A stretch of DNA of 64,000 nt, taken from contig DAIDKV010000235.1 in the NCBI GenBank assembly GCA_027449865.1, positions 42,643 to 106,642 of the forward strand, read 5' to 3'. Under the pieces are notes generated by a model. That model had not been told where the DNA came from, did not search any database, and saw only the letters and a program-made list of their open reading frames with translations. This DNA is from Planctomycetales bacterium (lineage in GTDB: Bacteria > Planctomycetota > Planctomycetia > Isosphaerales > Isosphaeraceae). The position numbers and the translations under genes were made by a program. Shown here in pieces: positions 18,504 through 26,546 of the stretch; position 1 is the stretch's first letter; each line of letters starts with the position of its first letter.

Positions 18504-18820
18504 ACCCGACACCTTCCCCCGCGACGACGACCCCAGGCGGCCTCCGTATTGCCTTCCAACCGGACGACGTCCGGAGTGGCCTCGGTCGGCTCGTCCTCAC
18601 GCTCGTCGAGCTGATTCGCGAGCTGCTCGAACGCCAGGCCATTCGTCGAATCGAGGCCGGATCGCTCACCGAGCCCGAAATCGAGCGAATCGGCACCACG
18701 TTCCTCAGGCTCTCGGAACAGATGGAAATCCTCAAGACCGCCTTCGGCCTTGAGGGCCAGGACCTTAACCTCGACCTCGGCCCACTCGGGCCCCTGCTCG
18801 ATTCCTCCAATCGACGATGA
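18500..18820 (+). CDS. gvpK: gas vesicle protein GvpK
   Basis: A 106-residue accessory protein with the GvpK core: GLGRLVLTLVELIRELLERQAIRRIEAGSLTEPEIERIGTTFLRLSEQMEILKTAFGL. Arg-Arg-Ile/Met-Glu-x-Gly-x-Leu-x-x-x-x-Ile-Glu-x-Ile-Gly is diagnostic. Length matches bacterial GvpK. Its start overlaps the stop of the preceding GvpA-family gene by four bases. GvpK is required for vesicle formation but its mechanism is unclear. Confidence 0.93.
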   Translation: MNPTPSPATTTPGGLRIAFQPDDVRSGLGRLVLTLVELIRELLERQAIRRIEAGSLTEPEIERIGTTFLRLSEQMEILKTAFGLEGQDLNLDLGPLGPLLDSSNRR

Positions 18821-18855
18821 CGTTCCTGTAACCGCTCCCAAACCAGGACCCGAAC

Positions 18856-19209
18856 ATGAGTCCGACCGTAACCGCCAGGCCGACCGCCCTTGCCCGCGAG
18901 GAGGTCCGCTGCGCCTTCTGCCGGGGCCGGGGAACTGACCCGTTCCACCTGCTCTCCGACCGCTCGACCTGCGGCGCCTGTGGCGGACGTGGCACGGTCA
19001 ACGTCCCCACTCCGCATGTCCCCTGTGCCTATTGCGAGGGCTCGGGCAGCTTCAAGACCTTCCGATGCCCGGTCTGCGAGGGAGCCGGCGTCGTCGAGGC
19101 TCCGGAAGGCCCGACACGCACCTGCCCCACCTGCGACGGCCTCGCCTTCGAACATTCCAGCGGGCTCGTCTGCCTCACCTGCCGAGGACGCGGCACACTC
19201 CCCGCCTGA
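18856..19209 (+). CDS. DnaJ-type zinc-finger protein without a J-domain
   Basis: A 117-residue protein built of six Cys-x-x-Cys units, most followed by x-Gly-x-Gly: CAFCRGRG, CGACGGRG, CAYCEGSG, CPVCEGAG, CPTCDGLA and CLTCRGRG. This is the zinc-binding, substrate-contacting module of DnaJ, here standing alone, with no HPD-containing J-domain and no beta-sandwich domains. It should bind about three zinc ions. Between gvpK and the last gvpJ, it probably works as a holdase or disulfide/assembly helper for gas-vesicle proteins (inference). Similar free-standing modules exist in other contexts, so the link to vesicles rests on gene position. Confidence 0.85.
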   Translation: MSPTVTARPTALAREEVRCAFCRGRGTDPFHLLSDRSTCGACGGRGTVNVPTPHVPCAYCEGSGSFKTFRCPVCEGAGVVEAPEGPTRTCPTCDGLAFEHSSGLVCLTCRGRGTLPA

Positions 19210-19240
19210 TCGAACCAAAATTTCAAAGGATGATGTCATC

Positions 19241-19561
19241 ATGTCGATTCAGATGCCACAGGGCGCCAATCATTCGATCCACAGCGCGACGCTCGCCGAT
19301 GTCCTTGAGCGCGTGCTGGACAAGGGACTGGTGATCGCCGGGGATATCAAGGTCAAGCTCGTCGATATCGAGCTGCTCACCATCCAGATCCGCCTGGTCG
19401 TCGCCTCGGTCGAGAAGGCGCGTGAGATGGGAATTGACTGGTGGTCGACCAATCCCGATCTCGGCTCTCGCCTGAAGGCGCCCGACGCCCAGGCCGAACT
19501 GCTGGAACTTCGCGAGCGCCTCGCTCGGCTGGAGTCACAGGCGGCCGGGGCGTCGTGCTGA
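19241..19561 (+). CDS. gvpJ: gas vesicle protein GvpJ
   Basis: A 106-residue GvpA paralogue with the GvpJ-specific features: SATLADVLERVLDKGLVIAGDIKV, IELLTIQIRLVVASVEKAREMG, then IDWW and a helical C-terminus (LLELRERLARLESQA). The EMG-I-x-WW stretch separates GvpJ from GvpA. It is a minor, essential nucleation protein. AAAGGA precedes the ATG; the longer frame starting at 18890 is an artefact of overlap with the zinc-finger gene. It is the last gene of the gas-vesicle locus before the convergent minus-strand gene. Confidence 0.92.
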   Translation: MSIQMPQGANHSIHSATLADVLERVLDKGLVIAGDIKVKLVDIELLTIQIRLVVASVEKAREMGIDWWSTNPDLGSRLKAPDAQAELLELRERLARLESQAAGASC

Positions 19562-19611
19562 GGTTGGACGAGAACGATTTCCGACACCAGGCGATGGCTC
19601 GAACAGGCGAC

Positions 19612-19629
19612 CGATTCCGCCCGGAATCG
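19612..19629. repeat. perfect palindrome between convergent genes
   Basis: CGATTCCG and CGGAATCG flank a 2-base centre in the 88 bp gap between gvpJ and the convergent minus-strand gene. It could end transcription from both sides, though no T-run is present. Confidence 0.35.
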
Positions 19630-19649
19630 TCCCCGGGATTCCCCGGACC

Positions 19650-20270
19650 TCACTCGCCCGAAACGGTCAGATCGTCGAACGAAGTGCGGGCGTCGGCCTT
19701 CGACCAGAGTCCAATCCGCCCCGCTTCCAGGTACGTCGAGTCCTCGGCGACGAGGAGCTTCTTGCCGTCGAAATAGCCGAGGATCTCACGTCCGGTCATC
19801 GTGATCCGAAGGGTATGCCATCGGCCATCACCGGGAACATCCGCGTGATCGAGCTGGGTCCGATGACCGTTCTCCACCTTGTAAACCCGAAGGTTGTCTT
19901 CCAGCGGATTGTAGCGGGCGATGTAGTAATTCTCCGGGTCGCGAGCCCGCCAGACCACGCCGCCGCCACGGTCGATCTCGCCCGAGACCGCCTTCAATCG
20001 CACGCCAATATCCAGATCCCGAAACTCCTCGCCCGAGAGGAGCGCCACGTTGAAACTCTTGCTGGAATTGCTAGCCTTTTGCGCCATGACATGATTGTCT
20101 CCATCGCGCTCGACCTCCCACCGGCCGACCGCGGCGGTGAACCCCCTCGCGATCCGGCCGGGCTCATCCGCCTCGAAATTCCAGACCCTCTTCTTCAGGT
20201 CACCCGCGCGAGCCCAACCCATCGCCAGCATCACCATCGCCAGGATCAATCCGTATCGATCACGCCTCAC
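19650..20270 (-). CDS. secreted laminin-G/DUF1080-like protein
   Basis: A 206-residue protein with a signal peptide (RYGLILAMVMLAMGWARAG, cleavage near residue 22) and a beta-sandwich of the concanavalin/laminin-G type. Landmarks are WNFEADEPG, FRDLDIGVRLKAVSG, GGVVWRARDPENYYIARYN, WHTLRITMTGREILGYFDGKKLL and GRIGLWSKADARTSFDDL. This order matches the secreted 3-keto-disaccharide hydrolase (DUF1080) superfamily common in planctomycetes. The specific substrate is unknown. The GTG start is supported by GGAGGG eight bases upstream. It is 28 bp downstream of the solute-binding lipoprotein on the same strand, so the two may be cotranscribed. Confidence 0.75.
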   Translation of the reverse strand: MRRDRYGLILAMVMLAMGWARAGDLKKRVWNFEADEPGRIARGFTAAVGRWEVERDGDNHVMAQKASNSSKSFNVALLSGEEFRDLDIGVRLKAVSGEIDRGGGVVWRARDPENYYIARYNPLEDNLRVYKVENGHRTQLDHADVPGDGRWHTLRITMTGREILGYFDGKKLLVAEDSTYLEAGRIGLWSKADARTSFDDLTVSGE

Positions 20271-20298
20271 GTCTCATTCCCTCCAAAAGTTCCACGAA

Positions 20299-21342
20299 TC
20301 AGCCGGCAAACTCCGACACGAGAAACGCCGCCGTGCGCTCCCAGGCTTTTGCGGCGGCCTCGAAGTCCACCTTCATCGCGTGAACCGTTCTCGGCGTCTC
20401 GATTCTCGTGGTCGCGTTCGTGGTCCGAAGCAGCGGTATCTGCGCGCTCGGCCCAGCGGCGAGCCTCGCCTCCATCTCGGGGCTAAGTAAATGATCGGCC
20501 AGCGCCCGCGCGGCATCGAGATGAGGCGCTCCTTTGATCACCGCGATCGTGTTCGGGATGAAGAGCGTCCCCAGTTCATCCGGCTTGCGGTCGGGATACA
20601 CAATGGCGACCGGGCTCCCGGCCTCAACCTCGCCGATCGCATCGTCGGTGTCGGTCAGCCCGAAGGCGATCTGCCCCGAACCGGCGGCCGTCGCCACCTG
20701 CTTGTTCCCGGAGAAGACCTGCACCTCGTTGGCCTTCAATTCCCGGTAAAATCGCTTCGCCTCGTCATCACCCCAGACCGTGAACAGGCAGGCGGCCTGC
20801 GTCGCCGTCGTGCCGAAAAGTGGCTTCGCAATCCCGATCTTTCCCTTCCATTTCGGGTCCAGAAGGTCGCGAATTCCCCGCGGTCGCTCGGCCTCGGAGA
20901 TCAGCTTCGTGCTGACGATCAACACCCGCGCCCGACCCGCGAAGCCGTACCAGGTCCCGTCCTTCGCGCGAAACGTCTCGGGAACGTCGTCCACGTGCGA
21001 CGGCCGGATCGGCTGCAATAATCCCCGCTCCTTCAACCGGATCGTATTCAAGATCTCGTTGTTCCAGAAAAGGTCGCATCGCGGACGCGAACTCTCGGCG
21101 ATGATGTCGTTCGCCAGGCCCACGGTCTTCGTGCTCTCCACATCAAACTTGGGCAACACCTCCACTCCCGTCCGTTTCGCATAGTCACGCAGAACCGGCT
21201 CGCCAAACTCTCGATCCTGCGCCGAGTAGACAACCACTCGCCCCCGGCCCTCGCCAGTACCCCAACTCCGATCGCCCCCACAGCCCGCCATCGCCAGAAT
21301 CACGGCCGCCCCGGCCAGTCGATCAATCAGCCCCTTCCTCAT
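20299..21342 (-). CDS. iron(III)-type ABC transporter solute-binding lipoprotein
   Basis: A 347-residue extracellular solute-binding protein (family 1, FbpA/AfuA type). It starts with a lipoprotein signal (LAMAGCGG lipobox near residues 16-22). It then shows VVVYSAQDREFGEPVLRDY, VLPKFDVESTKTVGLANDI, CDLFWNNEILNTIRL, LLDPKWKGKIGIAKPLFGTTATQ, VQVFSGNKQVATAAGSGQIAFGLTDTDDA, and FIPNTIAVIKGAPH. Those blocks are typical of ferric-ion binding proteins. No permease or ATPase gene is adjacent, so its partners must be elsewhere. GGAGG supports the second of two adjacent ATGs. Iron specificity is inferred from family only. Confidence 0.85.
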   Translation of the reverse strand: MRKGLIDRLAGAAVILAMAGCGGDRSWGTGEGRGRVVVYSAQDREFGEPVLRDYAKRTGVEVLPKFDVESTKTVGLANDIIAESSRPRCDLFWNNEILNTIRLKERGLLQPIRPSHVDDVPETFRAKDGTWYGFAGRARVLIVSTKLISEAERPRGIRDLLDPKWKGKIGIAKPLFGTTATQAACLFTVWGDDEAKRFYRELKANEVQVFSGNKQVATAAGSGQIAFGLTDTDDAIGEVEAGSPVAIVYPDRKPDELGTLFIPNTIAVIKGAPHLDAARALADHLLSPEMEARLAAGPSAQIPLLRTTNATTRIETPRTVHAMKVDFEAAAKAWERTAAFLVSEFAG

Positions 21343-21459
21343 CATTCCGCCTCCGCTTCACGTCCACCGCAACCCACGCCGCGCGGGCCAACCATCCGAC
21401 AAGCGTCCGACAACCATCATCGTCCCAGCTCTCGCCCGCGCCAAGGCTCCTCTCCTTCC

Positions 21460-21488
21460 TTGACAGAAGGGCCGCAATCCGATAAACT
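21460..21488 (+). promoter_or_regulatory. strong sigma-70-type promoter upstream of the Uma2 gene
   Basis: TTGACA (21460-21465) and TAAACT (21483-21488) are spaced by exactly 17 bp. This predicts a transcript starting near 21495 and a leader of roughly 115 nt before the Uma2-family ATG. Confidence 0.6.
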
Positions 21489-21611
21489 AAACATCCGTAC
21501 AGACTCATTCCGGTCCTGCGGTCACGGGGAAATCCGGACGCGGGGGTCGGATCGAACGGAGTGGCTTCACCAGGATGGAGAGGAGGCCGTCAAGTGACGG
21601 GAGCGAGACTC

Positions 21612-22217
21612 ATGGCCCCGGCCGTTCCGATCCGCCCGACGCAGGCACCTGGCCCGTATTTGTCGCGGTCGCTCTACCGGCTCACGGTCGCGCAATACGC
21701 GAGGATGATCGAGGAGGGGACGATTGCGGAGGGGGAGCGAATCTCGCTGATCGAGGGTCTTCTGGTCGTCAGGCCGCGGCGGATACGGGCGGAGATCGTC
21801 GCGACGAACAAGGGGCTGCGGGTGCTCTGGCGGATGATCCCGCCGGGGTGGCACGTCACGAAGGGGGTGCCGATCCGGGTCTCGGATTGGAGTCGGCCCG
21901 AGCCCGATCTGGCGGTTGTTCGGGGGATCGTCGATGAGGACGAGGGCCGCGAGCCGACGGCCGCCGAGACCGCGATGGTGGTTGAGATCGCCGGCGCCCA
22001 CGCCGACGACCGGGCCGAGCTGGCCCGGGTCTACGCCGCCGCGGGCGTTCCCGTCTGCTGGATCGTCGACCTGGCCGAGGCGAGGGTAGACCTCTTCTCC
22101 GAGCCGAGGCGAGAGGGATACCGGTCGCGCCAGGTGCTCACCCGCGGCCAGGATATCCCCCTCGTCGTCGACGGCATCGAGGCCGCCTGGATCGCCGTCT
22201 CCGACCTCCTGCCCTGA
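21612..22217 (+). CDS. Uma2-family (DUF820) putative restriction endonuclease
   Basis: A 201-residue protein of the Uma2/DUF820 family, a PD-(D/E)XK nuclease fold very abundant in planctomycetes and cyanobacteria. Visible landmarks are LTVAQYARMIEEGTIAEGERISLIEGLLV, the catalytic-region RPEPDLAVVRG, MVVEIAG, and VPVCWIVDLAEARVDLF. The Asp of PEPDLAV and the Glu of VVEIA fit the active-site pattern. Cellular function is unknown. GGGAG supports this ATG; a GTG at 21561 would extend it by 17 residues. It is monocistronic behind its own near-consensus promoter. Confidence 0.85.
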   Translation: MAPAVPIRPTQAPGPYLSRSLYRLTVAQYARMIEEGTIAEGERISLIEGLLVVRPRRIRAEIVATNKGLRVLWRMIPPGWHVTKGVPIRVSDWSRPEPDLAVVRGIVDEDEGREPTAAETAMVVEIAGAHADDRAELARVYAAAGVPVCWIVDLAEARVDLFSEPRREGYRSRQVLTRGQDIPLVVDGIEAAWIAVSDLLP

Positions 22218-22566
22218 CCGCCTCGACACGGCTTCCGAACGCGAATCATCCTCTGAGCATCAGAGTGCGTTTGCATGCCACCAGCGGTTGTCTCTAGCCG
22301 AATGATGGAATGAGAATTGCTGCGAAGACACCGGCCCACGGCCGGCTCTCGCCGGACGGGGCATCAGAGAGGCAGGAGTAGGACGCAGGCCCAGCCCGAT
22401 GGGAGGGGTCTGCGTCGATCTTCGGAACAGAGCTTTCGAAAACCTCGTACTCCCGGCGGGATACTGACCGCCCGGGCCGTCGACGAATCGGTCACGCACA
22501 CGCACCGATTGCGTCGGGCGCCACCGGTGCGCACTTGCCGAGGCGGCGATGGAGAGGGGCATCTTG
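22218..22566. other. intergenic region before the glycan operon
   Basis: No convincing gene was found; overlapping frames on both strands have poor composition and no ribosome-binding site. A small perfect stem CTCTGA-GCA-TCAGAG lies at 22251-22265, just after the Uma2 gene, without a following T-run. The glycan-operon promoter must lie here, but I see no clear -35/-10 pair. Confidence 0.4.
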
Positions 22567-23628
22567 ATGCGAACAGACGAGCCTTCGTCCAGGCCCGTGG
22601 GACGACTCGCCGGCTTGCGTCGAGTCGTGATTCTGCGAGCGCTTCAGCTCGGCGACATGCTTTGGGCGATCCCAGCGATTCGGGCGTTCCGCCTGGCCTG
22701 GCCGGGGGCGGAGATCGTCCTGATCGGGCTCCCCTGGGCGCGGGCGTTCGTCGAACGGTTCGAACATCTGATCGATGGTTTTCGAGAGTTTCCCGGCCAT
22801 CCCTGGCTACCCGAGCGTAGACCGGACCTCGACGAATTCCCCGGATTCCTGGCCGCGATCCAGGCCGAGCGGTTCGACCTGGCGATCCAGCTCCACGGAA
22901 ACGGAGTCGTCACCAACCCAATGGTCGGCCTGTTCGGCGCGAGGCGAACGGCCGGGTTCCACGCGACGGGAATACCCTGCCCCGATCCGGCCTCGTTCCG
23001 GACCTGGCCCGATCGGGGACGGGAGATCCACCGGCTGACGGCACTCCCCGCGTTCCTCGGCCTGCCGGAAGCCGGCGACCACCTCGAATTCCCGGTGAAC
23101 ACGTCGGATCGATCGGCGCTCGCCGTGGTCGCCGGGCCTGGACTCCCCGCGCCCGGGCAGTACGTCTGCCTTCATCCCGGGGCAAGCGTTCCGGAACGTC
23201 GATGGCCGGTCGACCGCTTCGCGGCGGTCGCCGACGCAATGGCCCAGCGCGACCTCTCCATCGTCCTGACTGGAACCGCCAACGAGGCCGGGCTCACCCG
23301 CTCCCTGGCCCTCGCGACGAGGGCACACTGCCTCGACCTGGCCGGCAAGACCAACCTGGGCACGCTCGGCGCACTGATCGAGGGCGCGCGACTTCTCATC
23401 AGCAACGACACGGGCGTCTCGCACATCGCGGCCGGCCTCGGTGTGCCGAGCGTCGTCATCTCGACAGGCAACAACCCCGAGCGCTGGGCGCCCATCGATC
23501 GCAATCGGCACCGCGTCCTTTGCCAGGAGTGGGGCGTCGGCGCGGATGAGGCGATCGGCGAGGCCGAGGCGCTGCTCCACGCTTTCCCTCGAAAACCAAC
23601 GGCGCTCGATCAAAGGAGACTCTCTTGA
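22567..23628 (+). CDS. glycosyltransferase family 9 (heptosyltransferase-like)
   Basis: A 353-residue GT9 protein, the family of LPS ADP-heptose transferases. The N-terminal RRVVILRALQLGDMLWAIPAIRAFR is the acceptor-domain signature. YVCLHPGASVPERRWPVDRFA and the nucleotide-sugar site GARLLISNDTGVSHIAAGLGVPSVVI follow. The ATG at 22567 has GGAGAGGGG upstream; the ATG at 22549 is weaker. It is the first gene of a seven-gene run of sugar-transfer enzymes and overlaps the next gene by one base. The actual donor sugar is not decidable, but a GmhB-type phosphatase downstream supports a heptose. Confidence 0.85.
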   Translation: MRTDEPSSRPVGRLAGLRRVVILRALQLGDMLWAIPAIRAFRLAWPGAEIVLIGLPWARAFVERFEHLIDGFREFPGHPWLPERRPDLDEFPGFLAAIQAERFDLAIQLHGNGVVTNPMVGLFGARRTAGFHATGIPCPDPASFRTWPDRGREIHRLTALPAFLGLPEAGDHLEFPVNTSDRSALAVVAGPGLPAPGQYVCLHPGASVPERRWPVDRFAAVADAMAQRDLSIVLTGTANEAGLTRSLALATRAHCLDLAGKTNLGTLGALIEGARLLISNDTGVSHIAAGLGVPSVVISTGNNPERWAPIDRNRHRVLCQEWGVGADEAIGEAEALLHAFPRKPTALDQRRLS

Positions 23629-24593
23629 TGCGACGGCTCCGGGTGCTGACCTGGCACGTCCATGGGAATTATCTGCTCTACCTCTCGCAGGCGCGGGCTG
23701 ACTTCTACTTGCCGGTCGGGTCGGGCCTCGGTCCGGGATACTCCGGACGCGGAGCGACGTTTCCGTTCGGCGGCAATGTCCACGAGGTCCCGGTCGAGGC
23801 CGTCCGCGAACTGGGTCTGGACCTGATCCTCTACCAGGCCCGGACGAATTACGAGGTTGGGCGCCATCGAATCCTCTCGTCGTCGCAGAGACGGCTGCCA
23901 CGGATCTACCTGGAGCACGACCCACCCCTGGAACGGCCGACCGATCAGAAACACTGGTTCGACGATCCCGACGGCCTGCTGGTTCACGTCACACCGTTCA
24001 ACGCGCTGATGTGGGAAAGCGGAGCAACACCGACGCGAGTCATCGAGCACGGCGTGATGGTCCCGGAGCACGTTCGCTACTCCGGCGAGATTCCAGGCGG
24101 GATCACGGCGATCAACAACTTCGCGACAAGGGGCCGACGGCTCGGCGGCGATGTCTTCGACCGTGCCCGTCGTGATGTGCCGATCGACCTGGTCGGGATG
24201 TCGGCCGAGCAAATGGGAGGGCTCGGTGAGATTCCGCCGACCGAGCTTGCCGCCTTCATGGCGCGCTATCGATTCTTCTTCAACCCAATCCGATGGACGA
24301 GCCTCGGGCTCGCGGTGATCGAGGCGATGATGATCGGCCTGCCGATCGTCGGCCTGGCGACCACCGAGATGGTTACGACCATCGAACAGGGCGTTTCGGG
24401 CTTCCTGGAGACCGATCTCGATCGGTTGGTGGCCGGAATGCACCGGTTGATCGCCGAGCCGGGCGAGGCCCGCCGGCTCGGGCAAAACGCCCGCGCCTCG
24501 GCGCGAGAGCGGTTCCACATCGATCGTTTCGCACGGGACTGGGAAGAGGCGTTCGCGCTGGTCGCGGGACGCCCTCGGGGAGTAACCGGATGA
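23628..24593 (+). CDS. glycosyltransferase, GT4/GT-B type
   Basis: A 321-residue GT-B protein. The N-terminal half (RVLTWHVHGNYLLYLSQ, LDLILYQARTNYEV, YLEHDPPLERPTD) is an acceptor domain. The C-terminal half has the GT4 donor motif in FNPIRWTSLGLAVIEAMMIGLPIVGLATTEM, with the Glu-x7-Glu-type arrangement, and a terminal ARERFHIDRFARDWEEAF helix. No membrane segment. AAGGAG precedes the ATG, which overlaps the previous stop by one base. It ends in a four-base overlap with the next GT4 gene. The short length is at the low end for GT4 enzymes. Donor and acceptor are unknown. Confidence 0.8.
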   Translation: MRRLRVLTWHVHGNYLLYLSQARADFYLPVGSGLGPGYSGRGATFPFGGNVHEVPVEAVRELGLDLILYQARTNYEVGRHRILSSSQRRLPRIYLEHDPPLERPTDQKHWFDDPDGLLVHVTPFNALMWESGATPTRVIEHGVMVPEHVRYSGEIPGGITAINNFATRGRRLGGDVFDRARRDVPIDLVGMSAEQMGGLGEIPPTELAAFMARYRFFFNPIRWTSLGLAVIEAMMIGLPIVGLATTEMVTTIEQGVSGFLETDLDRLVAGMHRLIAEPGEARRLGQNARASARERFHIDRFARDWEEAFALVAGRPRGVTG

Positions 24594-25912
24594 GCCGAAT
24601 CGCAATGATCAGCGAGCATGCCTCGCCCCTCGCGGTCCTCGGCGGGGTTGATGCCGGCGGGCAAAACGTCTACGTGGCGCACCTGGCACGTCGGCTCGCC
24701 CGGCGCGGGCATGAGGTCGATGTCTTCACCCGGCGCGACCGGCCCGACCTGCCGGAAATCGTCCACGGCGACGACGGCGTGAACGTCGTCCACGTCGCGG
24801 CTGGACCGCCTCGCTTCGTCCGCAAGGAGGATCTCCTTCCGCACATGGGAGCCTTCACCCAGCAGGTTCTCCGCCGACTGCGCCGCCGGGGTGGATACGA
24901 CCTGGTTCATGCCAATTTCTTCATGTCAGGACTGGTCGCGGCAGATCTTCGACGCGCGACCGGAACCCCGTTCGTGGTGACCTTCCACGCGCTTGGCCAC
25001 GTTCGTCGAATCCACCAGGACGGCGCCGATGCCTTTCCGGCCGAGCGCACCGCGATCGAGGAGCGTGTGGCCGCCGAGGCCGACGCGGTGATCGCCGAGT
25101 GCCCGCAGGACGAGGAAGATCTGGTCGAGCACTATGCCGCCGATCGATCGCGGATCACGATCATCCCTTGCGGTTTCGACCCCTCGGAATTCCGGCCGAT
25201 GGACCGTCGCTTCCTCGGGCTCGATCCACACGAGAAGATAGTTCTCCAGCTCGGTCGGATGGTCCCGCGCAAGGGAGTCGACAACGTGGTCCGGGCGGTC
25301 GCCCGGCTCCGTCGCGATCATCAAATCGGGGCACGATTACTGATCGTCGGCGGCGACTCGACCACACCCGACCCACGAAAGACCCCCGAGATCGGCAGGC
25401 TCGCCGGTATCGCCGGTGCGGAGGGAATCGCGGATGCCGTCTCGTTCGTCGGCAGCCGCGGGCGTGATGTCCTCCGTTACTACTATTCAGCGGCCGATGT
25501 TTTTGTGTCAACGCCCTGGTACGAGCCGTTCGGTATCACGCCGATTGAGGCGATGGCCTGTGGAACACCGGTGATCGGCTCGTCGGTCGGAGGCATCCGC
25601 TACACGGTCGTCGACGGCCAGACGGGGTATCTTGTCCCGCCAAGGGATCCCGACGCCCTCGCCGGTCGCCTCGCCCGCGTGCTGGGCGACCCCGAGCATG
25701 CCCGGGTGTTGAGCCGGCAGGCGATCCGCCGCGTGAACGCTCATTTCACCTGGCGTCACGTTGCCCGATCCGTGGATGATCTTTATGCGAGGGTGCTGGA
25801 GGATCGACGATTCGCACGGCGAATCGCCATTAGCGCCGGCGACGGATTCACCCACACCGATGAGGTCCTGACGACACATCATGATCTACCGACAAGCTGT
25901 ATTCCTGGATAA
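24590..25912 (+). CDS. glycosyltransferase family 4 (sucrose-phosphate-synthase-like)
   Basis: A 440-residue GT4 enzyme. The N-terminus ISEHASPLAVLGGVDAGGQNVYVAHLARRLARRGHEVDVFTRRD has the GGxxxxGGQNVYV signature shared with MshA and sucrose-phosphate synthases. The donor domain shows VLQLGRMVPRKGVDNVVRA and DVFVSTPWYEPFGITPIEAMACGTPVIGSSVGGI. The ATG overlaps the previous stop by four bases. The C-terminal 30 residues, which overlap the next gene by 32 bp, look non-conserved. It belongs to the surface-glycan operon; the MshA-like N-terminus does not by itself imply mycothiol synthesis. Confidence 0.88.
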   Translation: MSRIAMISEHASPLAVLGGVDAGGQNVYVAHLARRLARRGHEVDVFTRRDRPDLPEIVHGDDGVNVVHVAAGPPRFVRKEDLLPHMGAFTQQVLRRLRRRGGYDLVHANFFMSGLVAADLRRATGTPFVVTFHALGHVRRIHQDGADAFPAERTAIEERVAAEADAVIAECPQDEEDLVEHYAADRSRITIIPCGFDPSEFRPMDRRFLGLDPHEKIVLQLGRMVPRKGVDNVVRAVARLRRDHQIGARLLIVGGDSTTPDPRKTPEIGRLAGIAGAEGIADAVSFVGSRGRDVLRYYYSAADVFVSTPWYEPFGITPIEAMACGTPVIGSSVGGIRYTVVDGQTGYLVPPRDPDALAGRLARVLGDPEHARVLSRQAIRRVNAHFTWRHVARSVDDLYARVLEDRRFARRIAISAGDGFTHTDEVLTTHHDLPTSCIPG

Positions 25913-26465
25913 GGATGGAACTCTCATTGATAACGTACCATACAACGTGAATCCCGATCGAATCCGCCTGCGTTCGGGCGCCGCCGAGGGTCTCGCGCGG
26001 CTCCATCAGGCCGGCTACCTGCTGCTGGTGGTCTCGAACCAGTCGGGCGTGGCGCGCGGACTCTTCCCCGAATCGGCGCTCGCCGGGGTCGAGGCCCGAC
26101 TGCGCGAGCTGCTCGGAAGGGCCGGCATTCCGCTTGCCGGGTTCGCCTACTGTCCGCACCATCCCGAGGGCGTGGTCGAAGCGTTCCGGGCTGCCTGCGA
26201 ATGCCGAAAGCCCGCACCCGGAATGATCCTCCGCCTGGCCGGGGAGCACGGCATCGACCCGGCGCGTTCCTGGATGATCGGCGACATCCTCGACGACGTC
26301 CAGGCGGGCCGCGCTGCCGGTTGCCGGACGATCCTGATCGACAACGGCAACGAGAACCAGTGGGTTCCTGGACTCGATCGCGTCCCGCACCACCGGGCGG
26401 CTGACCTCGACGAAGCCGCCCGACAGATCCTCGATCACGACAACGCGGGCCATTCACCGCCGTAG
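25881..26465 (+). CDS. gmhB: HAD phosphatase, D-glycero-D-manno-heptose 1,7-bisphosphate phosphatase type
   Basis: A 194-residue HAD-IIIA phosphatase. The nucleophile motif is FLDKDGTL (Asp10, Asp12). Motif II is VVSNQSGVARG. The GmhB zinc loop is present as CPHHP...CECRKPAPGM (Cys91, His93, Cys106, Cys108), and the Asp-rich motif is MIGDILDDVQAG. GmhB removes the C7 phosphate during ADP-heptose synthesis. It overlaps the upstream GT4 gene by 32 bp, so either the coupling is tight or that gene's 3' end is dispensable. Histidinol-phosphatase domains look similar, but flanking GT9 genes favour GmhB. Confidence 0.85.
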   Translation: MIYRQAVFLDKDGTLIDNVPYNVNPDRIRLRSGAAEGLARLHQAGYLLLVVSNQSGVARGLFPESALAGVEARLRELLGRAGIPLAGFAYCPHHPEGVVEAFRAACECRKPAPGMILRLAGEHGIDPARSWMIGDILDDVQAGRAAGCRTILIDNGNENQWVPGLDRVPHHRAADLDEAARQILDHDNAGHSPP

Positions 26466-26546
26466 CAAAACTGGAAAGCATCGGAGGCGGGCTCCGAGTC
26501 TTCGAGGGGCCTGTCTCGGATTTCTCCGATTCGGGGAATGTAGCGG

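Noticed and set aside
21323..21508. 61-residue minus-strand frame before the solute-binding lipoprotein
   Set aside because: It overlaps the lipoprotein start, contains the plus-strand promoter for the Uma2 gene, and has Arg/Ala-rich shadow composition.
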